Made by a program: the position numbers and the translations under genes. Shown in pieces: positions 42,578-50,821 of a DNA stretch of 64,000 nucleotides. The notes under the pieces were generated by a model. The model saw only the letters and a program-made list of their open reading frames with translations, ran no database searches and was not told where the DNA came from. Location: contig NZ_FNHI01000010.1 in assembly GCF_900103455.1 (NCBI RefSeq), positions 62,001 to 126,000 of the forward strand. Direction: 5' to 3'. The stretch is from Streptomyces wuyuanensis (GTDB taxonomy: Bacteria > Actinomycetota > Actinomycetes > Streptomycetales > Streptomycetaceae). Positions within the stretch are counted from its first letter, which is position 1. Each line of letters starts with the position of its first letter.

Positions 42578-43935
42578 CGTCGGATCCCCCTGGTCGTGCC
42601 CGTCGTACGGGCGCCGGATGCCGCCGTGTCCGCGGCGCGCGGCAGGGCGGATTCCGTCCCCTCCGCGGCGCGCGGCAGGTCGCGGCGGTCGGGAAAGACC
42701 CAGGCGCGGAAGAGCAGGAAGCGCAGCACGGTGGCGGCGAGGTTGGCCACCACCAGGACCGCCAGCTCGGTGCCGTGGGAGGGGGTGCCGGCCGCCGCGT
42801 CCAGTGCGGCGAGGGATCCGCTCGTGAGGGCGAGCCCGATGCCGAAGACCACCAGCCCCTGGGCCTGGTGGCGCACCGCCCGGTCGCGCCCCCGCACACC
42901 GAAGGTCAGTCTGCGGTTCGCCGCCGTGTTGGCGACGGCGGAGAGGAGCAGCGCGGCGGCGTTCGCGGTCTGCGACCCCGCCCCGGTGCGGAACACCGAA
43001 TACAGGAGCAGGTAGCAGAGCGTCGAGAGCACGCCGACGGCGCAGAAGCCGACCAGTTGCCCGGCCAGCCCGCCGGGGACCCCGCTGATGCGGCGGTCCC
43101 TCGGGTCGTCGCCGAACGGCCGCGCGAGCCGGTCCAGCGGCAGCGCGCCGACCGCCAGCGCCCGTCCGACCCGCAGCACGCCCTTCAGGTCGTCGACGGC
43201 CGTTCGGACGATGTGCACGGTGGAATCCGGGTCGTCGACCCAGTCCACGGGCACCTCGTGGATCCGCAGCCCGGCCCGCTCGGCCAGCACCAGCAACTCG
43301 GTGTCGAAGAACCAGCCGGGGTCCTCGACCATCGGCAGCAGCCGTTCGGCAACGTCACGCCGTATCGCCTTGAAGCCGCACTGCGCGTCGGAGAAGCGCG
43401 CGGCGAGCGAGCCGCGCAGGATCAGGTTGTACGTGCGGGAGACGAACTCCCGCTTCGCCCCGCGCACCACCCGCGACGACCGGGTGAGCCGTGAGCCGAT
43501 CGCCAGGTCCGAGTGCCCGGAGATCAGCGGGGCGACCAGGGGCAGCAGCGCGTTGAGGTCGGTGGACAGATCCACGTCCATGTACGCCAGCACCGGCGCG
43601 TCGGACGCCGCCCACACGGCCCGCAGCGCACGGCCGCGTCCCTTCTGCTCCAGCCGGAACGCGCGGACCTCCGGGACCGAGGCCGCGAGCTCCGCCGCCA
43701 CGCGGGGGGTGCGGTCGGTGCTGGCGTTGTCCGCGACGGTGATCCGGAAGCCGTACGGGAAGGTGCGGACGAGATGGCCGTGGAGCCTGCGCACGCACGG
43801 CTCCAGGTCCTTCTCCTCGTTGAAGACGGGGACCACCACATCGAGCACGGGCGGACCCGCCGCGCCCACGGGCAGGTGCTCCCGTGCCGGCAGGGTGCCC
43901 GTGGCGGTGGTGCCCGCCGGGGTGTCGGTTCGCAT
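42574..43935 (-). CDS. GT2 glycosyltransferase fused to a GtrA-like membrane domain
   Basis: A 453-aa protein. Residues about 25-270 are a dolichyl-phosphate-sugar synthase-type GT-A domain: VLDVVVPVFNEEKDLEPCVR, ITVADNASTDRTPRVAAELA, DxD-like YMDVDLSTDLNALLP, and FSDAQCGFKAIRRDVAERLL. Residues about 295-430 form a four-TM GtrA domain (AGQLVGFCAVGVLSTLCYLL, LEUCINE-rich helices to FLLFRAWVFPDRR). The fusion couples synthesis and flipping of a polyprenyl-P-sugar, the donor for the GT39 enzyme. ATG 43935 is preferred to longer readings. It is 25 bp after the sensor kinase stop, suggesting co-regulation. Confidence 0.9.
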   Translation of the reverse strand: MRTDTPAGTTATGTLPAREHLPVGAAGPPVLDVVVPVFNEEKDLEPCVRRLHGHLVRTFPYGFRITVADNASTDRTPRVAAELAASVPEVRAFRLEQKGRGRALRAVWAASDAPVLAYMDVDLSTDLNALLPLVAPLISGHSDLAIGSRLTRSSRVVRGAKREFVSRTYNLILRGSLAARFSDAQCGFKAIRRDVAERLLPMVEDPGWFFDTELLVLAERAGLRIHEVPVDWVDDPDSTVHIVRTAVDDLKGVLRVGRALAVGALPLDRLARPFGDDPRDRRISGVPGGLAGQLVGFCAVGVLSTLCYLLLYSVFRTGAGSQTANAAALLLSAVANTAANRRLTFGVRGRDRAVRHQAQGLVVFGIGLALTSGSLAALDAAAGTPSHGTELAVLVVANLAATVLRFLLFRAWVFPDRRDLPRAAEGTESALPRAADTAASGARTTGTTRGIRR

Positions 43936-43960
43936 GGCCCGACTCTCGACCGGGCCGCTG

Positions 43961-45490
43961 TCACCGCCGTGTGCCGAGGCTGTGCGCCGTCTGTGAGTCG
44001 CCGGGCTCCCGCACGAGCGGCAGCCGTACGGAGAAGACCGTACGTCCCGGCGCACTCGCCACGTCCACCGTTCCGCCGTGCGCCGTGACCACGGCGTGCA
44101 CGATGGCGAGCCCGAGACCCGTGCTGCCCGCGTGCCGGGAGCGCGAGGGATCGCCGCGGGCGAAGCGTTCGAAGACATGCGGAAGAAGCGCAGGCGGAAT
44201 GCCGGGGCCGTCGTCCCTGACCTCGAGCGCGACCGCCGTCCGGCACTCCAGCGGACGCACGGCCGCGGTGACGGTGGTCCCCGGCGGAGTGTGCGTACGA
44301 GCGTTGGCCAGCAGGTTGACCAGCACCTGCTGCAGCCGCTCAGGATCGGCCCGCACCACGGCGGGGTCGTCCGGCAGGTCCAGACGCCAGACGTGCTCCG
44401 GGCCCGCGGCCCGTGCGTCGCTCACCGCGTCGACGACCAGCGGGGCCGGATCGGTGCTCCGGTACGCCAGCGGCCGGCCCGCGTCGAGCCGCGCCAGCAG
44501 CAGCAGATCCTCCACCAGTCCCGTCATCCGGGTGGCCTCCGACTCGATCCGGGCGAGCGCGTGCCGGGTGTCGGGACCGGGCCGCTCCCGGCCGCGGCGG
44601 GTCAGCTCGGCGTAGCCGCGGATGGAAGCGAGCGGGGTGCGCAGCTCATGGCCGGCGTCCGCCACGAACTGCCGCACCCGCGTCTCGCTCTCCTGCCGCG
44701 CGTGCAGGGCGGAATGGACGTGGTCGAGCATCCGGTTGAGCGCGGCGCCGACCCGCCCGACCTCGGTGCCGGGGTCGGCCTCCGCCTCGGGCACCCGCTC
44801 GTGCAGCGCCACCTCGCCGCTGTGCAGGGGCAGTTCGGAGACCCGGGTGGCGGTCGCCGCGACCCTCCGCAGCGGCCGCAGGGCGACCCCGACCAGGGTG
44901 CCGCCCGCCAGTCCGGCGGCGGCCAGCCCCGCCGCGGTCACACAGATCTCGACGACGACGAGGGTGCCCAGGGTGCTGCGGACCTCGGCGAGGGGGACGC
45001 CGACGAGGAACGCGCCGTTGCCGCCGGCCCGGTACTCGACGCGGTGGTCACCGAGACCCGGCAGTTCCACGGTGTGCGGCCGTCCGTCGTGCGGTACGGC
45101 CGTGAGCGCGGCCTTCTCCGCCCCGGTCAGGGCCCGGTCCGTGACCCGTGGACCCAGTTCGTCCGAGTCCTGCTGGGTGGAGACGACCCCGTCGCCGAGG
45201 GCACCGTCCGCCGCGACCTGCACGCCGACCGTCCCGAGCGGCGCGCCGCCGCCCGTGACGAACCGCAGCGGCTCCGGCGGTCGAGGGCCGCCGACCGGCG
45301 CACCCGGAGGCGGACCGGCCGCCCGCAGCGCGACGCCGCGCAGCTGCTCGTCCTTCTGCCCGTACAGGTACGTGCGCAGCGCCAGCGTCGTCACCGTGCC
45401 GATGACCGCCGCGACCACCGCGATGAGCACCACCGCGGACACGACCAGCCGGGTCCGCAGCGACCATCCGCCGCCGGGGCCGCCGCTCAC
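43961..45490 (-). CDS. OmpR-system sensor histidine kinase
   Basis: A 509-aa classical kinase: TM1 (LVVSAVVLIAVVAAVIGTVT), a periplasm-side sensor of about 130 residues, TM2 near LVVVEICVTAAGLAAAGLAG, then HAMP. The H-box is FVADAGHELRTPLASIRGYA, the N-box LQQVLVNLLANARTHTPPGT, the G-boxes VRDDGPGIPP and GSTGLGLAIVHAVV. All catalytic residues are intact. GTG 45490 directly abuts the response regulator stop. It resembles TrcS-like kinases and probably controls the downstream glycosyltransferase pair. Confidence 0.92.
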   Translation of the reverse strand: MSGGPGGGWSLRTRLVVSAVVLIAVVAAVIGTVTTLALRTYLYGQKDEQLRGVALRAAGPPPGAPVGGPRPPEPLRFVTGGGAPLGTVGVQVAADGALGDGVVSTQQDSDELGPRVTDRALTGAEKAALTAVPHDGRPHTVELPGLGDHRVEYRAGGNGAFLVGVPLAEVRSTLGTLVVVEICVTAAGLAAAGLAGGTLVGVALRPLRRVAATATRVSELPLHSGEVALHERVPEAEADPGTEVGRVGAALNRMLDHVHSALHARQESETRVRQFVADAGHELRTPLASIRGYAELTRRGRERPGPDTRHALARIESEATRMTGLVEDLLLLARLDAGRPLAYRSTDPAPLVVDAVSDARAAGPEHVWRLDLPDDPAVVRADPERLQQVLVNLLANARTHTPPGTTVTAAVRPLECRTAVALEVRDDGPGIPPALLPHVFERFARGDPSRSRHAGSTGLGLAIVHAVVTAHGGTVDVASAPGRTVFSVRLPLVREPGDSQTAHSLGTRR

Positions 45491-46231
45491 CTATTCACCG
45501 GGCTTGATCAGATATCCCGCTCCGCGCCGGGTGTGGATCATCGGGGAGCGCCCCGCGTCGATCTTGCGCCGCAGGTACGAGATGTAGAGCTCGACCACGT
45601 TGGCCTGGCCGCCGAAGTCGTACGACCACACCCGGTCCAGGATCTGCGCTTTGCTGAGCACCCGCCGGGGATTGCGCATCAGATAGCGCAGCAGTTCGAA
45701 CTCCGTCGCCGTGAGGTGGATCGACGTACCGCCCCGGGTCACCTCGTGGCTGTCCTCGTCGAGCGTCAGGTCGCCGACGACGAGCAGCGACTCGTCGCGC
45801 GCGGCCGCCGCCGTCCCGGAGCGCCGGATCAGCCCGCGCAGCCGTGCCACGACCTCCTCCAGGCTGAACGGCTTGGTGACGTAGTCGTCGCCGCCCGCCG
45901 TGAGACCGGCGATCCGGTCCTCGACGGCGTCCCTGGCCGTGAGGAACAGCACCGGCACGTCCGGGAGTTCGCGCCGCAGTCTGCCGAGGACCGTCAGCCC
46001 GTCAATGTCGGGGAGCATCACGTCGAGGACCACGGCGTCGGGCCGGAAGGCACGCGCCGCGCGTACGGCGCCCGCCCCGTCGCCCGCGCTGCGCACCTCC
46101 CAGCCCTCGTAGCGCAGGGCCATCGAGAGCAGCTCCGTGAGGGACGACTCGTCGTCCACGACGAGCACCCGTACGGGGCCGCCGCCCGTCCTTCGCAGGT
46201 CTCCCCGGTGCCGGGCCGTGGTCGTCGTCAT
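45491..46231 (-). CDS. OmpR/PhoB-family response regulator
   Basis: A 246-aa regulator. The receiver carries VRVLVVDDESSLTELLSMAL, phosphoacceptor Asp in VVLDVMLPDIDGL, and Lys in YVTKPFSLEEVVARL. The winged helix has LTATEFELLRYLMRNPRRVL, LDRVWSYDFGGQANVVELYI and RRKIDAGRSPMIHTRRGAGY. ATG 46231 is consistent with the family. It is the first gene of a four-gene minus-strand unit RR-HK-GT2/GtrA-GT39. The upstream 179 bases contain the repeat CACGAGCCGCCGGGGA twice (46323 and 46389). Confidence 0.93.
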   Translation of the reverse strand: MTTTTARHRGDLRRTGGGPVRVLVVDDESSLTELLSMALRYEGWEVRSAGDGAGAVRAARAFRPDAVVLDVMLPDIDGLTVLGRLRRELPDVPVLFLTARDAVEDRIAGLTAGGDDYVTKPFSLEEVVARLRGLIRRSGTAAAARDESLLVVGDLTLDEDSHEVTRGGTSIHLTATEFELLRYLMRNPRRVLSKAQILDRVWSYDFGGQANVVELYISYLRRKIDAGRSPMIHTRRGAGYLIKPGE

Positions 46232-46410
46232 GCCGCCACTCTGGGCCGCCGCGGTGAGAGGGGCCTTGCGGCTACCTGTGAATTCCCTGAGAACGGCCCC
46301 GGTCGCCGTGGGATCACGGTGCCACGAGCCGCCGGGGAGCGGGCGTCCACGGTTCACGGCGGAACGGGCCGCCGGGAAAAGTGCCTTTCACGAGCCGCCG
46401 GGGACGGGCT

Positions 46411-47424
46411 TCACGGCTCGAGGGAGAACAGCGCGGCCGCGTTCCCGTGGCACACCGCGCGCAGCCAGTCGTCGCCGAGCTCCAGCCGCTCCAGCGCCCG
46501 GAGCTGGTGAACGTACGGGTACGGGATGTTGGGGAAGTCGGTCCCGAGCAGCACGCGGTCCCCCAGGTCCGCCAGCCGCGCCCGCGCGGTCGCCGGGAAC
46601 GGGCTGAGGCGCTCGCTGAAGTCGGTGAACGCCATCGTCGTGTCCAGGCGCACCTCCTCGTGGCGTTCGGCGAGGTCCAGGAAGTCCGTGTACTCCGGCA
46701 TCCCCATGTGGGCGACGATCAGCGACAGTCGGGGATGGCGCGCGAGGAGCCGTCCCACCGGCTCGGGCCCCGTGTGCTTGCCGGGCGCCGGCCCGGACCC
46801 GCAGTGCATCACGACCGGGACGCGCGCCTCGGCGAGCAGCCCCCACACGGGGTCGAGGAGGGCGTCGTTGGGGTCGTACGCACCGACCTGGACGTGCGAC
46901 TTGAACACCCGGACACCGCTCTCGACGGCCTCGCGGACATAGCACTCCACGCCCTGCTCCGGATACAGGGTCGCCGTCCGCAGACAGCCGGTCGTCCGGG
47001 CGGCGAAGTCCGCCGCCCACCCGTTGAGCCACTCCGCCATGCCCGGCTTGTGGGGATACAGCATCGACGTGAAGTGCTGCACCCCGAACTCCCTGAGCAG
47101 CGCGAGCCGCCGGCCCTCCTCCTCGCGGTAGGTGATGGGCCACGCCATGCCCGTCAGCGGTCCGGCGGAGTCGAAGTACGCCCACACCTTGTCCAGGACC
47201 CGCTCGGGCATGAAGTGGGTGTGCACGTCGACGAGTCCCGGCAGCCCCAGCCGCTTCCAGAACGCCCGCACCGCCAGGGCCTCGTCGTCGCCGCGGGCCG
47301 ACCCCGGCGTATTCGGCCTATTCGGCGCATTCGGCGTACTCGGCGTACTCGGCGTACTCGGCGTACTCGGCGAACAGCACGGGGAGGCGGGGAGGTTCGG
47401 TTCCGTCACCGGGTGATCGCTCAT
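46411..47424 (-). CDS. Amidohydrolase family protein
   Basis: A 337-aa metal-dependent hydrolase of the amidohydrolase-2 type. Visible metal and catalytic motifs are LVDVHTHFMPERVLDKVWAY, VPVVMHCGSGPAPGKHTG, LSLIVAHMGMPEYTDFLDLA and VLLGTDFPNIPYPYVHQLRA. The first 40 residues are a Ser-Thr-Pro/Asn-Pro repeat encoded by 9-bp DNA repeats and are probably disordered. ATG 47424 gives MSDHPVTEP; an alternative two codons upstream is equally open. Substrate unknown. Confidence 0.87.
   Translation of the reverse strand: MSDHPVTEPNLPASPCCSPSTPSTPSTPSTPNAPNRPNTPGSARGDDEALAVRAFWKRLGLPGLVDVHTHFMPERVLDKVWAYFDSAGPLTGMAWPITYREEEGRRLALLREFGVQHFTSMLYPHKPGMAEWLNGWAADFAARTTGCLRTATLYPEQGVECYVREAVESGVRVFKSHVQVGAYDPNDALLDPVWGLLAEARVPVVMHCGSGPAPGKHTGPEPVGRLLARHPRLSLIVAHMGMPEYTDFLDLAERHEEVRLDTTMAFTDFSERLSPFPATARARLADLGDRVLLGTDFPNIPYPYVHQLRALERLELGDDWLRAVCHGNAAALFSLEP
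47305..47376 (-). repeat. Eight 9-bp tandem repeats in the amidohydrolase N-terminus
   Basis: Units of CGGCGTACT and close variants (CGGCGTATT, CGGCCTATT, CGGCGCATT). Four in a row are identical. They encode Thr-Pro-Ser/Asn triplets. Copy number is in frame, so variation would change only linker length. Confidence 0.85.
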
Positions 47425-47563
47425 GCCCACACCCTCCGACGTGCGAGGACTGGCTGTCCAGGCCCCGGCCTCGGGCCGCGGTGCCGTGCCGGCGCCCGCG
47501 TACCGGCTGCGGACGGGCGGTGGACGGGCCCCGTGGCGAGGTCGGGAGTGGGTCCGGAAGCCG

Positions 47564-48469
47564 TCAGAAGAGCCCGTCCTGGACGCCCGTCGGCAGCTCG
47601 TCCACCGGCACGGTCGGCGCGGAACGAGGATCTGCCGCGACGAGCTCCCAGCCGGACAGCAGGCGGGTGTCGAGCACCGTCACCCGGCCGTCGTGGGCGC
47701 CCAGATGCAGATCGGGGCCCGCCGCCGCGACGAGCCGCCCGGCCACGACTCCGCCGTCCACCAGCTCCCGCACCACCCGCAGGACCGCCGGGCCCGCGGC
47801 CGCCGGTCCCTGCGGCCCCGTGTGCTCCAGCCCGAACACCCGGGCGTGGTCCACTGCCTCGAACCCGGTCCGCTCGAGCGCCTCGGGCCACCCCGGCAGC
47901 GCCACGGCCCGCGCGTACAGCTCCACGACCTCGGCCGCCCGCTCGTCGGCGGCGACCGGGAGCACCGGGCGCACCGCCCGCTTGCGTGCGTAGGCGACCC
48001 GGTCGGGTACGCCGAGCGCCGCGCGCAGCAGTTCCTCCGTACGGCGCGCGGCCATCAGCGGCCCGCGCCCCAGCCAGCAGAACACCACCGCGCCCTGCTC
48101 CAGCAGACGCGCCGTACCCCGCTCCTCGGCGGTGATCCCGACCTTCACCATCCCGGGCCCGAACCAGGCGAGATAGACCCGGAACGTCCGCGGATCGTCG
48201 GCGACGGTGTCGGCGGCCACGGAATGCGCCCGGTCCAGTCGCGCGCACTCCGGGCACTGCCCGCCGGTGCTCCTGCCGGACACCACGGCACCGAGCGGGC
48301 ACACGTGCCCCCGCGCCCCGGCGCACTGCCGCACCCCGACCGCCCGGAACGCGATCTCCTGTCCCTGGGTGAGCCGGCTCACCCGCGTCTGCGCACCGCG
48401 CACCCACCGCAGCTCGGGAGCCCCTCGCCCCCAGCTCAAACCCCGGCACCGCCACTGCTCGCCGCCCAT
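47564..48469 (-). CDS. DUF2797 domain-containing protein
   Basis: A 301-aa protein. Four cysteines near residues 49-76 (RQCAGARGHVCP and QCPECARLD) look like a zinc site. The core FRVYLAWFGPGMVKVGITAE, followed by ERGTARLLEQGAVVFCWLG, resembles the GIY-YIG fold in layout (YLxxxxxxxxKVGI). This is the DUF2797 family, of unknown function. No nuclease activity can be asserted; the Arg and Glu expected in GIY-YIG nucleases are not clear. ATG 48469 is used. Confidence 0.8.
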   Translation of the reverse strand: MGGEQWRCRGLSWGRGAPELRWVRGAQTRVSRLTQGQEIAFRAVGVRQCAGARGHVCPLGAVVSGRSTGGQCPECARLDRAHSVAADTVADDPRTFRVYLAWFGPGMVKVGITAEERGTARLLEQGAVVFCWLGRGPLMAARRTEELLRAALGVPDRVAYARKRAVRPVLPVAADERAAEVVELYARAVALPGWPEALERTGFEAVDHARVFGLEHTGPQGPAAAGPAVLRVVRELVDGGVVAGRLVAAAGPDLHLGAHDGRVTVLDTRLLSGWELVAADPRSAPTVPVDELPTGVQDGLF

Positions 48470-48554
48470 GCCCCGCGCTCCTCCGGCCTCGGAAGGACGC
48501 TATCGGACCGCGGTGGTGCCGGAGGCCGGGGTACTCCGAGGGCACCGAGCAGGA

Positions 48555-48974
48555 TCACCGGCGAGCGGAACCCGATCGGGTGGGGCCGCGCGGTGCCTGG
48601 CGGGGACCCGGGCAGGTTGCTTGGCCCCGGGTGCCGGTGGTGCCGGTGCACGGCGTCGTGCGGTCGGCGGTGAAGGTGACGCCCTCGCCTTCCGGCGGCC
48701 GGCCGCCGGCGGTCAGCCGGGCGGTCAGCTCGAGGGGCTCGCGGCCCCTGGAGCCCTTCTCCTTCGTGGCCTTGAGCCCTGGCTCGGTCGGCACCGGATC
48801 GTCGCCGACGACTCCGACGGCCGCGATCGCCCCTGAAGGGCCGTTTGCCGACGGGGTCGGTGGCGGCCACCGTGTTGCCGGCCGTATCGATCACCGGCGC
48901 GGTGGCGGGCTGTCCACGCCGCGGCCGGCGACGAAGAGGTACGCGCCCCCGATCGCCAAGCTGTCCGGAGCCAT
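48555..48974 (-). pseudogene. Decayed YVTN beta-propeller/Ig-like secreted protein
   Basis: Homology runs through three frames on the minus strand. From the ATG at 48974: MAPDSLAIGGAYLFVAGRGV (propeller blade). In a second frame: PVIDTAGNTVAATDPVGKRP (the IDTxxNTVxATIPVG blade motif). In a third frame, to the stop at 48555: AIAAVGVVGDDPVPTEPG, then ELTARLTAGGRPPEGEGVTF and TADRTTPCTGTTGTRGQATC (an Ig-like domain with paired Cys). At least two frameshifts and missing blades make it non-functional. Confidence 0.68.
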
Positions 48975-48994
48975 GGGCCACGTGTGACTGATCG

Positions 48995-49417
48995 CTACGC
49001 GCCGAGCGCTTGCCGGGCGGCCGCGTGCCGCTCTCGCGCCTCGGTGATCCAATCACCGTCCAGGTCCAGGGGCACGCGCACGCATATCCGCGTGCTGGGC
49101 GCATCGCGAACCTCGACGACGTACGGGTCATCGGCCACGAAGGTGAGGTACGCGGTGCGGCCTTCCTGCGGCCAGTCTCCGGCGAACACCGTGCCTTCGT
49201 CGTCGTGTTCGTCTCCCTGGACGGCGTCCAGCAGCGATCCCCACGCCCGGATGTCGTCGGCGTCGAATCCCGTCCGGACGGTGGCGTTGACGAAGTCGCT
49301 CTCGATGACGATCTCCGCGTCGTAGTAGTCCCCTTCCCGGGAGAGCACCCGAACGGCGACGCTCTGCACACCGTCGTCCAAGCGGATCAGTTCCACCGGC
49401 TCGGCGCTCTCGGTCAC
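48995..49417 (-). CDS. Small acidic DUF5959-like protein
   Basis: A 140-aa soluble protein: PVELIRLDDGVQSVAVRVLS, DAEIVIESDFVNATVRTGFD, DDIRAWGSLLDAVQGDEHDD, ICVRVPLDLDGDWITEARER. The pattern of beta-strands with a central Trp helix matches the Streptomyces family I know as DUF5959, though I am not certain of the number. No known function. GTG 49417 is preferred because AGGGGGA lies just upstream. It is next to tRNA-Arg and the decayed propeller gene. Confidence 0.65.
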   Translation of the reverse strand: MTESAEPVELIRLDDGVQSVAVRVLSREGDYYDAEIVIESDFVNATVRTGFDADDIRAWGSLLDAVQGDEHDDEGTVFAGDWPQEGRTAYLTFVADDPYVVEVRDAPSTRICVRVPLDLDGDWITEARERHAAARQALGA

Positions 49418-49471
49418 GGATCCCCCTGGGACAGGCACGGTTGCTGTGCGTCGCTGCCGTACGGCACGACA

Positions 49472-49504
49472 AAGCCCCCTCCGGGATGATCCCGAGGGGG
49501 CCTT
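49472..49504 (-). terminator. Terminator after tRNA-Arg
   Basis: AAGGCCCCCTCGGGA / TCCCGGAGGGGGCTT on the minus strand, with one bulge and a 3-nt loop, starting 9 bp after the tRNA 3' end and ending in a short T-rich stretch. Confidence 0.75.
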
Positions 49505-49512
49505 GATCTGTG

Positions 49513-49585
49513 TGCACTCGGCAGGATTCGAACCTGCAACCTTCTGATCCGTAGTCAGATGCTCTATCCGTTAAGCTACGAGTGC
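49513..49585 (-). tRNA. tRNA-Arg (ACG)
   Basis: 73 nt on the minus strand: acceptor GCACTCG/CGAGTGC, D-arm AGCTTAACGGATAGAGC, anticodon arm TCTGACTACGGATCAGA with anticodon ACG, T-arm GCAGGTTCGAATCCTGC, discriminator A. CCA is not encoded. A34 is the substrate of the TadA encoded at 28649-29170. Confidence 0.96.
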
Positions 49586-49926
49586 TTGTCGGCCTGGGCT
49601 TTTCGGCCCGGTCGGCGTTGCGGGAACAACATTACATGACCTGCGCCGTCACGTGAAATCCATTAGCTCCACCCCTTCTGACCTGCACAAACGCCCGGAC
49701 GGCCGTATGGGCGACCACCGCTGGGGATCGTGGGCCGGGGTGGTTGCGGACGGCCTCGGAGCACCCGGGAAGGCGGCCTCCGGCCGTCGGGGCCGGTCGA
49801 GCGGGCAGGACCCGCGACCGGTGACGGCGTGAGGGACGGCCGTGGGGCGCCGGCCGGCGGAGCCGCCGTACCCGCGTGGAGAACGACCGAAGCCCCGGCC
49901 GTCGGGCCGGGGCTTCGGTGATGGTG
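49586..49926. other. Intergenic stretch between two tRNA genes
   Basis: About 340 bases. Apart from the hairpin at 49887-49918 I see only GC-rich sequence. Open frames on both strands are short and lack starts or homology. A locally AT-rich patch (49625-49665, ACATTACATGACC ... AATCCATTAGC) is the likely promoter region for tRNA-Arg on the minus strand. Confidence 0.5.
49887..49918 (-). terminator. Terminator after tRNA-Ser(GCT)
   Basis: Perfect 14-bp stem CCGAAGCCCCGGCC / GGCCGGGGCTTCGG with a GTCG tetraloop, 9 bp after the tRNA 3' end. Confidence 0.85.
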
Positions 49927-50017
49927 CGGAGGCGGAGGGATTTGAACCCTCGATGGGCTTTAAGACCCAAACCGCATTAGCAGTGCGGCGCCATAGACCG
50001 GACTAGGCGACGCCTCC
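49927..50017 (-). tRNA. tRNA-Ser (GCT)
   Basis: Class II tRNA of 91 nt on the minus strand: acceptor GGAGGCG/CGCCTCC, anticodon arm CCGCACTGCTAATGCGG with anticodon GCT, long variable arm (TTTGGGTCTTAAAGCCCATC), T-arm GAGGGTTCAAATCCCTC, discriminator G. CCA is not encoded. CCACCCGCG/CGCGGGTGG forms a hairpin just upstream of the 5' end. Confidence 0.96.
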
Positions 50018-50252
50018 AGACCACCCGCGCGGTCGCGGGTGGTGCGTGCAGATGATGACACAGCCGGGTGGGGTGCCACCAATCGCTCCCCACGGTACTA
50101 GGCACGCAGGCTCCTGGGCAAAGACGCGCTCACACCCCGATCGGCCCAGTCAGGGTTGCGCAACGCCCGGGCGTGCGGAGCGTTAGAGATGCAGGGACGC
50201 CGTCCCCCGAAGCGGGGCTCCGCCCCCCAGACCTTCGCTTCCAGGAGTACGC

Positions 50253-50777
50253 ATGCTGCGCCGCCTCGTCCTCACCGTCGCCGCGACGGCCACGGCCTCC
50301 CTCGCCGCGCTGACCGCCGCCGCGCCGACCGCGGGTGCCGCCCCGCACTCACCTATCCCGCTGCCGCTGCTCGAGCCAGGTCAGCGGGAACCGGCGGACC
50401 GGTCCGCCCCCGGGGACCGGCTCACCGTCACCACCTCGGAGACGGGGAACCCCCAGGCCGACGGCACGTACGAGCTGACGTGCGGCGCGGTGGGCGGTCC
50501 CGCGGGCGGCTCGCACCCCGAGGCGCAGGCCGCCTGCGAGCGGCTGGCCGAGTTCGCGACGGACGAGCAGGACCCGTTCCGCCCGGTCGGCCAGGACACC
50601 ATGTGCACGATGCAGCACGGCGGGCCCGCCACCGCGCGGATCACCGGGACCTGGCACGGCCAGAGCGTCGATGCCACCTTCGACCGCAGCAACGGCTGCG
50701 AGATCCGCCGCTGGGAGACCCTGGAGCCGGTCCTCCCGACCGCCCGCCAGGACGGCCCCCGAGCCCCCCGGGCATGA
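50253..50777 (+). CDS. SSI-family subtilisin inhibitor-like protein
   Basis: A 174-aa secreted protease inhibitor: a signal peptide (LVLTVAATATASLAALTAAA, cleaved near AGA-AP), then the SSI fold with RLTVTTSETGNPQADGTYEL, CGAVGGPAGGSHPEAQAACE (first disulfide) and MCTMQHGGPATARITGTWHG ... GCEIRRWE (second disulfide). In classical SSI the reactive loop is CPMVY with Met at P1; here it is CTMQH, keeping P1 Met but changing P2 Pro to Thr. Such inhibitors control extracellular subtilisin- or trypsin-type proteases in development. AGGAG lies 5 nt before ATG 50253. Confidence 0.9.
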   Translation: MLRRLVLTVAATATASLAALTAAAPTAGAAPHSPIPLPLLEPGQREPADRSAPGDRLTVTTSETGNPQADGTYELTCGAVGGPAGGSHPEAQAACERLAEFATDEQDPFRPVGQDTMCTMQHGGPATARITGTWHGQSVDATFDRSNGCEIRRWETLEPVLPTARQDGPRAPRA

Positions 50778-50790
50778 CGCTCCGGCAGCG

Positions 50791-50821
50791 GCCACCCCGC
50801 CGGGTGCCCCGGCGGGGTGGC
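50791..50821 (+). terminator. Terminator of the SSI gene
   Basis: Perfect 13-bp stem GCCACCCCGCCGG / CCGGCGGGGTGGC with a 5-nt loop, 13 bp after the stop. Confidence 0.82.
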
